From the NCBI GenBank assembly GCA_945948555.1, contig CAMFBM010000017.1, positions 1 to 47,468 on the forward strand: 47,468 nucleotides of DNA, written 5' to 3'. The notes under the pieces were generated by a model that was given only the letters and a program-made list of their open reading frames with translations, was not told where the DNA came from and made no database searches. Of the stretch, positions 16,097 to 25,463 are shown piece by piece (position 1 is the first letter of the stretch; each line of letters opens with the position of its first letter). Source of the stretch: an uncultured Bacteroidales bacterium. Lineage in GTDB: Bacteria; Bacteroidota; Bacteroidia; Bacteroidales; UBA932. The position numbers and the translations under genes are program-made.

Positions 16097-17656
16097 ATGA
16101 AAATCAGTTTCGCTATGCTGTTTTGTGCTCTTGCGATGGCAATGACACAGTCCTGCGCGGCAGTGAACCCGGACAGGAGCAATTCCGGGAATCCTTCACA
16201 GGACACGGCCGGAGACAACGCCGGTGACAATTCCGAAGACACAACCGGGAACAACGCCGGAGACAACCCCTCAGGAGAAATAGCCTTTGAAGAGGAAATC
16301 ATGAATGTCGAGAACGACTATGTCAGGAATTACCTTGCCACAGCCACATCCACCTTCCTTTCCTCAAACAAGACTTCGGCTGACTTCGGTGGGGATGACA
16401 ATCAGGATCGCCCGGCGGTCCACAAGGTGAATTTTGGAGTCGATGGTGCACTGGTTACCCTTGCCAGTGACCCGGCATTCAATGAAGCATCAATTCTGCT
16501 GAGGACTGTGGCGGACAAGGAGTTCTCCTTTGTCAACCTTATTCCCGGCGGGGACTATTATTACAAGGTGGAGAAGGACGGGAGACTCATCCGTGCAGCA
16601 AAACTCACCGTGACAGGTCTTGTCCGGATGATTTACCTTGAGGACGGCTTCAACATCAGGGACCTTGGAGGATGGACCGGACTTGGTGGGAAGACTGTCA
16701 GGTACGGACTGCTTTACCGTGGAGGAAGCCTTGGGGGAACCAACAGGGGGCCCGGCGGTGGCCAGACTCTGGTGGTTACCGACATTGGTGAGGCAACAAA
16801 GGCCGAACTCAAACGTCTTGGCATAAATGCCCATCTGGATTTGCGTGCTGCGACAAACTCCGGCAAGTACATCGCGGGGGAGTACAGCAACCATTCCTAC
16901 GCTCGCAACGAAACCACCATCCCGGATGCCGACTACAACAACACTATGGCCGACTATGGGGCTTACAATGAGGATGCATCCCTGGTAAGCGCCATTGCCT
17001 GGATAATCCTTGAACTCAGGCGCGGGAAGTCAGTCTATTTCAACTGCCGTCAGGGAGCCGACCGCACCGGGGCCGTGGCTTTCCTCCTGGAATCTCTTCT
17101 GGGGTGTTATGACCAGCCTTTCGCCCCGTGCGCCAACCAACAGTTCGCCCCGTGCACCAACCATCCAGCCGCCAAGGATGCCAGTCAACTTCCCTCTCCG
17201 TGCGCCAACCAGACCGCACTAGACTACGAACTGACCGGATTTTCCGGGGCCGACCGCACGGACAACATCAAGATGAACAGTTACCGGGGCGCCACGGATG
17301 CCTACAGCAACCATTCGAAAATCTTCTACCAATTGCTGAATCTTGAAGTCCCCGGAGTCGGGAACGCCACCGTGCAGCAGAAGGCATATTACTATCTGAA
17401 CGGTTACTGGAAAACTGCAACGCCGTCTCCATCTTCAGGCCGTACGCTCGAACAGAGCCGCATCGCCATAGGCTCGGAGGATCTTGACTGGTTGATATGC
17501 AAAATGTTGGATATGTCCTCAACGGAATATTCACCATTCCGCCCTTCCTGGGCACAGGCCAATCCCGACTGCGACCTCAGGGCCGTGGCCGAGGCAAATG
17601 CCAATATCCTTGCATATACCTCTGATTCTCAGCCCGTCACATCAGGACTGTGGTAA
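16097..17656 (+). CDS. Secreted tyrosine-phosphatase-like lipoprotein
   Basis: A 519-residue protein of the tyrosine/serine phosphatase type seen in PF13350 proteins. A signal peptide ends around AMTQSC (Cys20), an imperfect lipobox, followed by a low-complexity D/N/G/T linker (about residues 28-60). The middle has a beta-rich, Fn3-like region, then FNIRDLGGWTGLGGKTVRYGLLYRGG, whose NIRDLGG...YRGG pattern is typical of the family. The catalytic loop is CRQGADR (Cys317, Arg323), fitting CX5R. Right after it is an unusual insert with three PC[AT]N-type repeats (from residue 340) before the chain resumes. I use the ATG at 16097, which gives a clean signal peptide and fits the promoter at 16039-16071. 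It stands alone between the repeat island and cysS. The substrate, phosphoprotein or phosphoinositide-like, is unknown. Confidence 0.82.
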   Translation: MKISFAMLFCALAMAMTQSCAAVNPDRSNSGNPSQDTAGDNAGDNSEDTTGNNAGDNPSGEIAFEEEIMNVENDYVRNYLATATSTFLSSNKTSADFGGDDNQDRPAVHKVNFGVDGALVTLASDPAFNEASILLRTVADKEFSFVNLIPGGDYYYKVEKDGRLIRAAKLTVTGLVRMIYLEDGFNIRDLGGWTGLGGKTVRYGLLYRGGSLGGTNRGPGGGQTLVVTDIGEATKAELKRLGINAHLDLRAATNSGKYIAGEYSNHSYARNETTIPDADYNNTMADYGAYNEDASLVSAIAWIILELRRGKSVYFNCRQGADRTGAVAFLLESLLGCYDQPFAPCANQQFAPCTNHPAAKDASQLPSPCANQTALDYELTGFSGADRTDNIKMNSYRGATDAYSNHSKIFYQLLNLEVPGVGNATVQQKAYYYLNGYWKTATPSPSSGRTLEQSRIAIGSEDLDWLICKMLDMSSTEYSPFRPSWAQANPDCDLRAVAEANANILAYTSDSQPVTSGLW

Positions 17657-17712
17657 TCCGTATGTTGAAAGAAGCCTGCCCGGTCAAAGTCCGGCATGAC
17701 AAAACGGGAGAA

Positions 17713-19278
17713 CTACTCCAGATGCCACTCGGTGCCGTCCTTGGTGTCCTTCAGGAGGATGCCGGCTGCCTTGAGCTCGTCACGGATGCGGTCGCTGGTG
17801 GCCCAGTCCTTTGCTGCCTTTGCTGCCTTGCGCTGCTCCAGAACCATCTCCACGAGAGTGCCTACTGTCTTTTCAGTCTTGTCGGAAGCTGCTTCCTCAT
17901 CGCGCAGACCGAGAACGCCGAAGACGATGTCCTCGAAAATCTGCATCAGGGCGGAGATGTCATTGGCGGAGAGTTTCAGGGACTTGTCCTTTGCTGAATT
18001 GATGATGCGCACTGCCTCGAAGATGTGGGACAGGGCAATCGGGGTGTTGAGGTCGTCGCAGAGAGCGGTGTAGATGTTCTCGAACAGAGCCTTTATTTCA
18101 GCGGAATCCGCGATGCAGGTCTCCGGAGCAGTGTCTGCGAGGAACTCCCCGTAGGCCATTGCATCGGCAGGATGTCCCTCAGTGCCTTTCCATTTGAAGT
18201 CAACCCCTGCGGCTGTTGCCATTGCCTTGAGGTCCTTTGCTGCTAAGAGAACCCTCCTGAGCCCTTTTTCAGCTGCCTGGAGGGCGTCGTTGCTGAAGTC
18301 AAGAGTGCTTCTGTAATGTGCCTGAAGGATGAAGAAGCGGATGGTCATCGGGCTGTAGGCCTGTGCAAGAATCCGGTGCGTTCCTTCAAAAAGTTCCTGG
18401 AGGGTGATGAAATTGCCCAGGGACTTGCCCATCTTCTTTCCGTTGATGGTAATCATATTGTTGTGCATCCAGTATTTCACACCGCCTTCACCGCGTGAGG
18501 CTGTGTTCTGTGCCAGTTCGCACTCGTGGTGCGGGAACATCAGGTCCATTCCGCCGCCGTGGATGTCAAATTCCTTTCCGAGATACTTCTCGCTCATTGC
18601 CGAGCACTCCAGATGCCATCCCGGGAAGCCGTCGCTCCACGGTGAAGGCCATCGCATTATGTGTTCCGGAGAGGCCTTTTTCCAGAGGGCGAAGTCGTAG
18701 GACGCCCTCTTGTCCTGCTGCCCGTCCAGCTCGCGTGTCCCCTCAAGTACCTGGTCAAGGGTGCGCCCCGAGAGCACTCCGTACTTGTGGTCTTTGTCGT
18801 ATTTCCTGACATCGAAGTAGATGGAACCGTTGCTCTCGTAGGCATAGCCGGCATCCAGAATCTTCTTCACCAGGTCAATCTGCTCGATGATGTGCCCCGA
18901 AGCGCGCGGCTCGATTGACGGCGGGGCTACATTGAGCTGCCTCATAGCCTCGTGGTACCTAAGGGTGTAGGTTTGCACGACCTCCATAGGCTCCAGCTGC
19001 TCGATTCTCGCCTTCTTTGCAATCTTGTCCTCACCCTCGTCCGCATCGTGTTCGAGGTGTCCCACGTCGGTGATGTTTCTGACATATCTCACCTTGTAGC
19101 CCAGGTGGCGCATCAGTCTCACGAACACGTCGTAGGTCACTCCCGGCCTGGCGTGTCCGAGGTGGGCGTCGCCATAGACTGTCGGCCCGCAGACGTAAAG
19201 TCCTACCATTCCCGGGTTTACTGGAGTGAAAAGTTCTTTTTTTCTGGAAAGTGTATCGGTAATGAAATATTCTCTCAT
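17713..19278 (-). CDS. cysS: Cysteinyl-tRNA synthetase
   Basis: A 521-residue class I aminoacyl-tRNA synthetase that charges tRNA-Cys. It has the zinc-site Cys in [16 protein letters not shown] with the HIGH-type motif HLGH (residues 39-42), further zinc ligands in WHLECSAM and [10 protein letters not shown], and the KMSKS-type loop KMGKS (residues 282-286). The C-terminal part has the DALR-like helical domain. The ATG at 19278 is chosen because it begins [15 protein letters not shown], the usual N-terminus; an open frame continues 56 codons further upstream without similarity. The gene converges on the phosphatase gene with 56 bp between the stop codons and diverges from the pilus operon. 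It is slightly longer than many CysS proteins but otherwise ordinary. Confidence 0.97.
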   Translation of the reverse strand: MREYFITDTLSRKKELFTPVNPGMVGLYVCGPTVYGDAHLGHARPGVTYDVFVRLMRHLGYKVRYVRNITDVGHLEHDADEGEDKIAKKARIEQLEPMEVVQTYTLRYHEAMRQLNVAPPSIEPRASGHIIEQIDLVKKILDAGYAYESNGSIYFDVRKYDKDHKYGVLSGRTLDQVLEGTRELDGQQDKRASYDFALWKKASPEHIMRWPSPWSDGFPGWHLECSAMSEKYLGKEFDIHGGGMDLMFPHHECELAQNTASRGEGGVKYWMHNNMITINGKKMGKSLGNFITLQELFEGTHRILAQAYSPMTIRFFILQAHYRSTLDFSNDALQAAEKGLRRVLLAAKDLKAMATAAGVDFKWKGTEGHPADAMAYGEFLADTAPETCIADSAEIKALFENIYTALCDDLNTPIALSHIFEAVRIINSAKDKSLKLSANDISALMQIFEDIVFGVLGLRDEEAASDKTEKTVGTLVEMVLEQRKAAKAAKDWATSDRIRDELKAAGILLKDTKDGTEWHLE

Positions 19279-19301
19279 AGCATCGAATTGTATAAGCTTG
19301 G

Positions 19302-19309
19302 CAAAAGTA
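19302..19309 (-). promoter_or_regulatory. Candidate cysS -7 box
   Basis: On the - strand TACTTTTG fits TAnnTTTG, 23 bp upstream of the cysS start. A -33 TTTG at the preferred distance was not found. Confidence 0.4.
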
Positions 19310-19369
19310 AAAAAAAACGTCCAACAAATGAAAATTATGTGCGATTTTGCAAAGATTTCACGAGGGAAT

Positions 19370-19400
19370 GGGGGGGGTAATATAAAAATAATTATATTTG
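19370..19400 (+). promoter_or_regulatory. Pilus-operon promoter with an eight-G tract in the -33 region
   Basis: TATATTTG at 19393-19400 is a good -7 box, 26 bp before the ATG at 19427. Where the -33 TTTG should be there is a run of eight G (19370-19377), followed by 15 AT-rich bases. Homopolymeric G tracts slip during replication, and a change in length here would alter promoter spacing or activator contact. Phase variation is inferred from position. Confidence 0.5.
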
Positions 19401-19426
19401 CGCGTTTTTGTGATTGTGGACAGTTA

Positions 19427-20809
19427 ATGGTATTTGTACGAAACAACTATTCAATAGGTCAGCACTTTGCTATGTGCTGCCTTTTATTATGCCTGTCCGT
19501 CAATACATACGCAGATGAGGACCCCGAGGAGACAAAACCTGTCGCAGAAAATGCTGCAAAGCCAGAAAAAAAAGCAAAGAAGGAACAGTCACCGGACGAC
19601 AAACCGATGTTGGACAGGTGGGCATTCAAGACAAATGCCGTGGAATGGATGCTGACCATCCCGAATTTCGAGTTTGAATTTGAACTTTCCCCATCACCGT
19701 ACAACCGCTGGGCTCTGAATCTTGAAGCGAAGTATAACTGGGAAACATATCACAAGAATGTGCCCTCGGTCGTTTTCAACCTGTTTGATATCAGGCCGGG
19801 ATTCAGATATTATTTCAGGCAGAAGCCAAGGGTGATTCCTGAAAGGCCGAGAATGCCGGAAAACGCATCTGTGCAGGATTCTGTGGATTTTATCCGGAAT
19901 TCCGCACGCTTTTGCAGGGATTCTGCCAGGGCGGAGCGTCCGATCAAGCCGTGGAGAGCATATTTCCTCGGGGGTTATGTGGATTATGCGTCATATTCTG
20001 CAAAATTCGCTCCGAAAGGTATCCAGGGCAATGCAGTGGGATTCGGTGCGGTGGCAGGATATGCTCTTCCTCTACGCGCCTACAAGAATGGCGCAGTTGA
20101 CATCGAGTTTGCTTTGTCCGCCGGTTTTGCGATTGCTTCCAAGGATGTTTTTTCCCACAGCTCGGACGGGAATTATTATGTCAGGCACGTGGATGAAAGC
20201 AGAGGATGGCATTTTGTTCCATATCCGACGGTCACTGAAATTAAGGTGGCGTTTGTGTGGAGACATATTTCCATAAAGGACAAATACATAAAGGAGGATC
20301 CGAAAATCGAGAAGCTGGCCCGTGTTGAGAAGGATATAAGGGCTGGATTTGACAATGAGGTGAAGATTTTCAAGGATAACGCAGGAGGTTCGAACAAGGA
20401 AAGGTATGATGCGGGGCCGCAGAGTATGCTGGATGAGTTCGGAGTTGTGGTGGATAATGAATATCAGAGAGTTCTTACTGTCGTAATTCCGAACTATGGT
20501 CTTGAAGAGGCTGATGCGAAGGTAATGGAGAAGAAGGCGGATGCAATCAGGAAGCAGTATCTTAAGGACTTTGAAAAAGAATGGAAGAAACGGTATGCCG
20601 GCGTTCTTATGGAGGCTGCCGCTGCGGAAAAGACTGAAAAGAAGGCACTGAAGCAGGCTGAGAAATCGGAGGCTGCTGAAAAGAAGGCTCAGGAGAAAGC
20701 CCTGAAGGCGGCTTCAGGTGGAGATGCGGCAGACGCGCAGAAAGACGAGGATGCCGGGACGGAGACCGTCAAGGTAAAGAAAGTGAAGAAAACGGATAAG
20801 AATCAATGA
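19427..20809 (+). CDS. DUF3575 protein with charged C-terminal coiled coil
   Basis: A 460-residue exported protein. After a signal peptide (cleavage near NTYADED) and a charged linker, residues about 60-300 carry the DUF3575 pattern: [31 protein letters not shown] and long beta-strand-like stretches, suggesting a small outer-membrane barrel. The last ~150 residues are rich in Lys, Ala and Glu with heptad-like repeats, probably a coiled coil; this extension is absent from the shorter DUF3575 copy at 25464. DUF3575 genes are regularly found with Bacteroidales type V pilus genes, but their role is not established. I start at the ATG at 19427 because a signal peptide and -7 box fit; an open frame extends back to 19226 through the G tract. 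The stop overlaps the next start by 4 bp (ATGA), indicating coupling. Confidence 0.85.
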   Translation: MVFVRNNYSIGQHFAMCCLLLCLSVNTYADEDPEETKPVAENAAKPEKKAKKEQSPDDKPMLDRWAFKTNAVEWMLTIPNFEFEFELSPSPYNRWALNLEAKYNWETYHKNVPSVVFNLFDIRPGFRYYFRQKPRVIPERPRMPENASVQDSVDFIRNSARFCRDSARAERPIKPWRAYFLGGYVDYASYSAKFAPKGIQGNAVGFGAVAGYALPLRAYKNGAVDIEFALSAGFAIASKDVFSHSSDGNYYVRHVDESRGWHFVPYPTVTEIKVAFVWRHISIKDKYIKEDPKIEKLARVEKDIRAGFDNEVKIFKDNAGGSNKERYDAGPQSMLDEFGVVVDNEYQRVLTVVIPNYGLEEADAKVMEKKADAIRKQYLKDFEKEWKKRYAGVLMEAAAAEKTEKKALKQAEKSEAAEKKAQEKALKAASGGDAADAQKDEDAGTETVKVKKVKKTDKNQ

Positions 20810-21948
20810 GGTCGTGCCGGTCATATCATTTGTTGGAAATCATCGTTGTTGCGGTGGTCCTGGCTTGTTTTGCCGCCTGTTCCCACGTTAATTTTACATA
20901 TGATGATGTGGACGGTACTCCGGACAAGGTGGATGTGAAGTTCTCCGTAATCTGGCCTGAGGGTTTTGCTTCTGACGGACAGCTGCCTTCAAGTGTGACT
21001 GTTCTGATGAGCAGAATTGTCAATGAGGTACATTATGTCTGGGACGAGGATATGGATGATGCGGATGTTCCAGATTCTGAAACGTCCGCTCCGGATGCAG
21101 CGGATCCTGAGGCAGACGGTGTTGTTGAGGATAATGCACATATTGTCCTTGTCGGAGACTATTATGTCACTGCCTGCGGCTTCCTGCCGGAGACTTACAG
21201 TATAGTTGGATTGGACAAATTCCGCTCCGACAATGGTTTCGGTATGATGAACCTCAAGGCGGTAATCCCGGTAGTTAGCAGGGATGACATTGCTGCACGT
21301 TTCGGAAAAATAAAGGATTTCAATCCTGCTTTCGATTTTATTGAGGAGGCTTCTCCTTTGGGATTGTCAGTGGTCAAACCGTCGATTCTTCCTGGATCGG
21401 GGACGGGTATGATTGATTTTCAGATGAAGGATCTGACTATGCTTTTGACCCTGAGGCTGACTGTCAATTCCGCCAGCGGGGTGGAAATCGGGAGGATCGT
21501 GGCGGATCTTTCCGGAGTGCCAAGTGAAATCGGCCTGATGAACGGACTTGTAACCGAAGACAGGACGGGAAAGATGTGTTTTGAAATGGAGAAAGTCTCC
21601 TCGGCCGGTTCCGAGGCTGTCTATGAGGCTGTCATCCGTACAGCTGGCCTGTTTCCGGCTTCATCGGATACTCTTCGGTCGGGAAACGGAATCTTGAGAC
21701 TCACCCTGACAGCTTCCAGCAACGGTGTTACGAGGGTGTTCTATGCAGGAATAAATCTAAAAAGGGACATCGAGAAGGCTGACCTGATGTTGCAGTCAAA
21801 TGAGAAGAACGGTTACCGGGTTGCCTGCAGTTCCGCTACAATCGAAATATTCCAAACCTTGAGGGTAAGCAGGGAACAGATTGAGAACGCAGGCGACGAT
21901 TCCCTTTCGGGATGGTTTGAGGACAAAGATATAGAAATTGAATGGTGA
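20806..21948 (+). CDS. FimB/DUF5119-like pilus anchor lipoprotein
   Basis: A 380-residue lipoprotein (lipobox CFAAC, Cys25). Near the N-terminus VDVKFSVIWPEGF, then an acidic linker and a beta-rich body match the general plan of FimB/Mfa2 or DUF5119 proteins, which anchor and terminate type V pili in Bacteroidales. I see no enzyme motif. It overlaps the preceding DUF3575 gene by 4 bp and the following fimbrillin by 7 bp, so translation is probably coupled through the three. Anchor function is inferred from order and family resemblance; a minor or tip fimbrillin is the alternative. Confidence 0.72.
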   Translation: MRSCRSYHLLEIIVVAVVLACFAACSHVNFTYDDVDGTPDKVDVKFSVIWPEGFASDGQLPSSVTVLMSRIVNEVHYVWDEDMDDADVPDSETSAPDAADPEADGVVEDNAHIVLVGDYYVTACGFLPETYSIVGLDKFRSDNGFGMMNLKAVIPVVSRDDIAARFGKIKDFNPAFDFIEEASPLGLSVVKPSILPGSGTGMIDFQMKDLTMLLTLRLTVNSASGVEIGRIVADLSGVPSEIGLMNGLVTEDRTGKMCFEMEKVSSAGSEAVYEAVIRTAGLFPASSDTLRSGNGILRLTLTASSNGVTRVFYAGINLKRDIEKADLMLQSNEKNGYRVACSSATIEIFQTLRVSREQIENAGDDSLSGWFEDKDIEIEW

Positions 21949-23168
21949 CGAAACTGAAACATATTTGCTGCATCTTGCTCCCGGCCTTTTGTATCGGATG
22001 TTCCGATGACTCGTACAGAGGCCGGTTGGACGAGGTGTTGGCCGGGAATGACAAAATGCCCGTGATTCTCAGTCTCGGTGACCCTTCCGGGAACATCACT
22101 TCGGGAAAATCCTCCACGAAAGGCTCCGGTTCCGTGGATGCTGCCTCGGATCTTATCGGTGAGGGGAAATATTTGTATGTGTATGGTTTCGGTTCATCGG
22201 CCTCCTCGCTTGCTCTGCGCAATGAAAAGGATTCTTATTCTTGTCTGATAGATGCCTCCCTGGACACTCCGGGCTCTGTCAGCGGGAGAAGGGCGCGAAT
22301 CGGCTCCGCTGACACCTACCTTGAGTGGGTTGACTCCGACAGGACCGTGTATTGGCCTGTGGGGGAGAATGGAGCGAATCCGTATGATTTCTACGCATAT
22401 TATCTTGATGACCTTAATGTTCGGGAGTCCGACTATGACAGGACGGACGACAGGATTTCCATCAAGGTCAACATTGATGGAAACAATGACCTTATGGCAG
22501 GAAAGGCCTCTCTGACTGAGAAACAGTTGCAGCGTTTCGGAGCGCAGGAGAGGGAAAGGGTTCAGGAGTATGCCTACAGCTATTACACGGCCATCAGGGA
22601 TGTCACTCCGACCATCGTCCTCAATCACCAACTGGTCAGACTTGATTTCGAGATTATTCCGGGTGTCACTCTCGGAATCAACAAGGAGATGTCCATTATG
22701 GATGTTTCAGTTGAGTCTCAGACTTCAGGCCTGTTTACTGTTGCGGCAAAAGATGAATCCATGGTAGGAATTGATTTCATCGGAGACGTGAAGAAATTGT
22801 ATCTTATGGAAAAAGACGGCAGTCCTTTTGTCCCGGTGACTTTCCTGACAAGGTCTTCCGAATCTGTTCCTGCAGATCTGATTACACTTGGAAGTTCCTT
22901 TTTCCTTGCACCTTCGGATTCCTATTCATTCAGACTGACACTAAAGGAAAGATATGGCGGTGAGGAAAATAGCAGTGAGAACTTCAGTCCGATAATTCTC
23001 AAGACCGAAGGCGGATTCCGGCCAGGTACGCGCTACAAGGTTAAGCTTACTGTAATAGGATTGACTAATATAGCTGTCTCCGTGTCAATCGTTCCCTGGA
23101 TGTATGGAGGCGGAATGACAGTTGACAAGGGAGATGAACCTCCCGGAAGTATAATTGACAATGTTTAA
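21942..23168 (+). CDS. Fimbrillin-family lipoprotein 1
   Basis: A 408-residue lipoprotein (lipobox FCIGC, Cys20) with the Mfa-like fimbrillin layout: an N-terminal strand segment with GKYLYVYGFGSS, a YWPVGENGANPYDFYAYYLDD stretch, NHQLVRLDFEI before the second domain, and a C-terminal FRPGTRYKVKLTVIGL...IVPWMYGGGMTVD. That last element (motif ending in W...GG followed by an acidic tail) recurs in the next two genes. The YWP and FYAYY phrases are common in PF13149 proteins. Such subunits form pilus shafts or tips by donor-strand exchange after proteolytic removal of the N-terminal strand. The position behind the putative anchor suggests a tip or accessory subunit. Confidence 0.8.
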   Translation: MVTKLKHICCILLPAFCIGCSDDSYRGRLDEVLAGNDKMPVILSLGDPSGNITSGKSSTKGSGSVDAASDLIGEGKYLYVYGFGSSASSLALRNEKDSYSCLIDASLDTPGSVSGRRARIGSADTYLEWVDSDRTVYWPVGENGANPYDFYAYYLDDLNVRESDYDRTDDRISIKVNIDGNNDLMAGKASLTEKQLQRFGAQERERVQEYAYSYYTAIRDVTPTIVLNHQLVRLDFEIIPGVTLGINKEMSIMDVSVESQTSGLFTVAAKDESMVGIDFIGDVKKLYLMEKDGSPFVPVTFLTRSSESVPADLITLGSSFFLAPSDSYSFRLTLKERYGGEENSSENFSPIILKTEGGFRPGTRYKVKLTVIGLTNIAVSVSIVPWMYGGGMTVDKGDEPPGSIIDNV

Positions 23169-23189
23169 CAACACCTAATAAATTTTATT

Positions 23190-24242
23190 ATGAAAAACAA
23201 ATTATTTTTTGCAGTCGCTTCTGCAGCACTTGCAGTAGCCTGCGCCAAGAATGCTCCGGTTGAGGAGCCGAATCTTCCGGTTGTTCCTGATGACGGAATC
23301 CACAGGGCCGAACTCATCAGTTTCAACACAAATGTGTATTCTGTTGCTACTACAAAAGCCGCTCTCGACGAGTGGGATGGCCAGAAGATCTACATCTACG
23401 GTGTCAATAAGACAAACGGTGAACTTCATATCAACAATGACGCTGCTACTGCTCCTGCACAAGGGGAAACTGCCATTACTTTGAGTAAGACCTATTATTA
23501 TGATCCGAGCAATACTTGTTATGATTTCTACGGTTACTATGTAGATAATGCTATTCTCGGTGAAGTCTCCGTTGCCGAAGGAAATATCACTTATCCTGTG
23601 ACCATTTCCGGAAGCCAGGACATTATGCTTGCAAAAGCAGATCAGGCAACTGACATTGAAGGTACCGAGGTTAACAATCCGAATTATGCCTATAGCGCAT
23701 TCTCTGCCCGTCGCGGCGTTGTTCCTAACCTTGAGTTCAAACACCAGCTTTCCAAATTCACTTTCCAAATCAAGGCAGGCTCTAAGAGCGGTTCGACTGT
23801 AGCAGTTACAAACCTGACCCTTACATCCAAAACTACGGGTAATCTTACTGTTGTAGGAGACCAGGGACTTGTCGGTAACGGTGAGACTTCTCCTCTCACT
23901 CTTGCGCTCCCGGTTGACTGCACCCCAGACTGGAATCTGGCAGAAGACAAAGCAGGCGATCCGAAAGTTCTTGGTGATCTTATGGTGATTCCTGGTGAGC
24001 CTTCATATGACCTTGCTGTTTCCCTCGGTGACATTGTTCCTGCCATCCCAATTACAATTACTCCTGATAAAGTCGATGCAGAAAGTTTTAAAGCAGGATA
24101 TGCATATACCATTACAATCATCATCTATGGTATTGAGGAGATTAAGATCGATGCTACTATGACTCCTTGGGAAAATGGTGGAGAAATGACTTTTGACCCT
24201 GATGAGGAGTGGAGAAACAATAATACCCCACAGATACCGTAG
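23190..24242 (+). CDS. Fimbrillin-family lipoprotein 2
   Basis: A 350-residue lipoprotein (lipobox AVAC, Cys18). Like its neighbours it has an N-terminal region with SVATTKAALDEWDGQKIYIYGV, an aromatic DFYGYYVDNAI stretch, a central FKHQLSKFTFQIKAG strand and a C-terminal AGYAYTITIIIYGIEEIKI...MTPWENGGEM element. This is the pattern of Mfa-like fimbrillins. It is the shortest of the three and may be the main shaft subunit, but I cannot tell from sequence. A 21-bp gap separates it from fimbrillin 1 and a 15-bp gap from fimbrillin 3, so they share a transcript. Confidence 0.8.
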   Translation: MKNKLFFAVASAALAVACAKNAPVEEPNLPVVPDDGIHRAELISFNTNVYSVATTKAALDEWDGQKIYIYGVNKTNGELHINNDAATAPAQGETAITLSKTYYYDPSNTCYDFYGYYVDNAILGEVSVAEGNITYPVTISGSQDIMLAKADQATDIEGTEVNNPNYAYSAFSARRGVVPNLEFKHQLSKFTFQIKAGSKSGSTVAVTNLTLTSKTTGNLTVVGDQGLVGNGETSPLTLALPVDCTPDWNLAEDKAGDPKVLGDLMVIPGEPSYDLAVSLGDIVPAIPITITPDKVDAESFKAGYAYTITIIIYGIEEIKIDATMTPWENGGEMTFDPDEEWRNNNTPQIP

Positions 24243-24257
24243 TTTTGTTTTTTCTTT

Positions 24258-25445
24258 ATGAATAAGAGTACTTTTATAATTCTTGGATTGGTCGCAGTCC
24301 TGACTGTGGCCTGCTCCAAGAAACATGCTCCTGAGCAGCCTCAGACCCCTGTCATCGAGCAGGAGGAGTGGGTGAGCAATGAGAGTCTGCCTGTACCTAT
24401 CAGTATCGGGCAGAACACTCTCGATGCAGCTCTGACTAAGGCAGCCCCGATTACTGATGAGAATATCGGCGGAACTCTGTTCGGAGTCTTTGGAGTTGAC
24501 CTTGAAGCGGACGGAGCTTGGTCGGAGACCGCCGAACAGGTTCTTCTTTATGACAAGTATGCCAAGTTTGAAGCAGACAAGATGCAGTTTGTCGAGGCAA
24601 TGGGTGATGTGCAGTATTATTATCCGCTGATAACCCGGTTCAACTACACCTTCTACGGCTTCCATACTTCGAGCGAGACGGACTTTACTGCATACAAGAA
24701 TGATTTCAACGGGACTTTCGAAGGGGATGCCCTCTATACCGAGATTCCTCTCGGCAGAACAGACATTCTCTGGGCAAAGGCCTCTGCCAATGACATTACC
24801 GGCAGGTTGAAGGAAGAAGATGCAGAGGAGACCACTCTCAAGGGTTTCAATGCAAAATATGCCCGTTATTCAAGAAGATGGTATCCTGGTACATACACTG
24901 ACTACCAGCCTCTTTTGACTTACCAGCATCTTACTTCTGCCCTTCATTTCTATGCAGTTGCCGAGGATGAAGAGGCATATAATACTCTCAACGGAAAGGT
25001 TACAGTCAAAAATCTCAGTGTAATCGGAATCCCTACCACTGCCAAATTGTGCATAGCAAGCAAGTCCACAGAGGGAGAGGGAGTGCTTGAACCTCTTGTC
25101 CCTGCCACTGCTACGGATTCATTGAAAATGCACAATCTTGCCGGTGTAACAGATGGCCTTGGGGTTACCCCTACTACTGGTGCCGGAACTGAGATTGGTG
25201 AAGGAATGTTCATCATCCCTCAGGCTGCTGCGGGCATAGAGGTTTCTTTCACATTGACCAGCCCTAACGGCGATGTGTATTTCAAAGATTCCATCCCGGT
25301 TCCTCAGGGAGGTAGTTTCGAGGCAGGCAAGTTCTATAATTTCAAGATACTTGTGCGTTCTCTGGAGGAGATTGTCATCAATGCGGACCTTTCCGGATGG
25401 AATCAGGGTGCCTTTGATGACAACCAGGTAGCCGACATAGGTTAG
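24258..25445 (+). CDS. Fimbrillin-family lipoprotein 3
   Basis: A 395-residue lipoprotein (lipobox LTVAC, Cys19). It shows the same two-domain plan: ALTKAAPITDENIGGTLFGVFGV, FNYTFYGFHTSSETD, TYQHLTSALHFYAV and a C-terminal AGKFYNFKILVRSLEEIVINADLSGWNQG. It is clearly paralogous to the preceding genes in plan but diverged in sequence, as expected when each subunit occupies a fixed place in a pilus. It could be a tip subunit or adhesin. It is followed 18 bp later by a second DUF3575 gene. Confidence 0.78.
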   Translation: MNKSTFIILGLVAVLTVACSKKHAPEQPQTPVIEQEEWVSNESLPVPISIGQNTLDAALTKAAPITDENIGGTLFGVFGVDLEADGAWSETAEQVLLYDKYAKFEADKMQFVEAMGDVQYYYPLITRFNYTFYGFHTSSETDFTAYKNDFNGTFEGDALYTEIPLGRTDILWAKASANDITGRLKEEDAEETTLKGFNAKYARYSRRWYPGTYTDYQPLLTYQHLTSALHFYAVAEDEEAYNTLNGKVTVKNLSVIGIPTTAKLCIASKSTEGEGVLEPLVPATATDSLKMHNLAGVTDGLGVTPTTGAGTEIGEGMFIIPQAAAGIEVSFTLTSPNGDVYFKDSIPVPQGGSFEAGKFYNFKILVRSLEEIVINADLSGWNQGAFDDNQVADIG

Positions 25446-25463
25446 TCTCTCTACAGGAAAACA

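Noticed and set aside
15547..16227. A + strand open frame of 226 codons across the 51-bp array
   Set aside because: It has no good start or signal, its length comes from the repeat period being a multiple of three, and it runs out of frame into the phosphatase gene.
17677..17696. Weak hairpin between the phosphatase and cysS stop codons as a terminator
   Set aside because: The stem is about six pairs with a bulge and there is no T-tract on either strand.
19226..19426. Upstream extension of the first DUF3575 protein through the G tract
   Set aside because: The extension overlaps the cysS start region, lacks similarity, and would bury the signal peptide; a -7 box fits the ATG at 19427. Kept only as an alternative for translational phase variation.
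24003..24665. A 220-codon - strand open frame over the fimbrillin genes
   Set aside because: Antisense shadow spanning two real genes and their intergenic gap.
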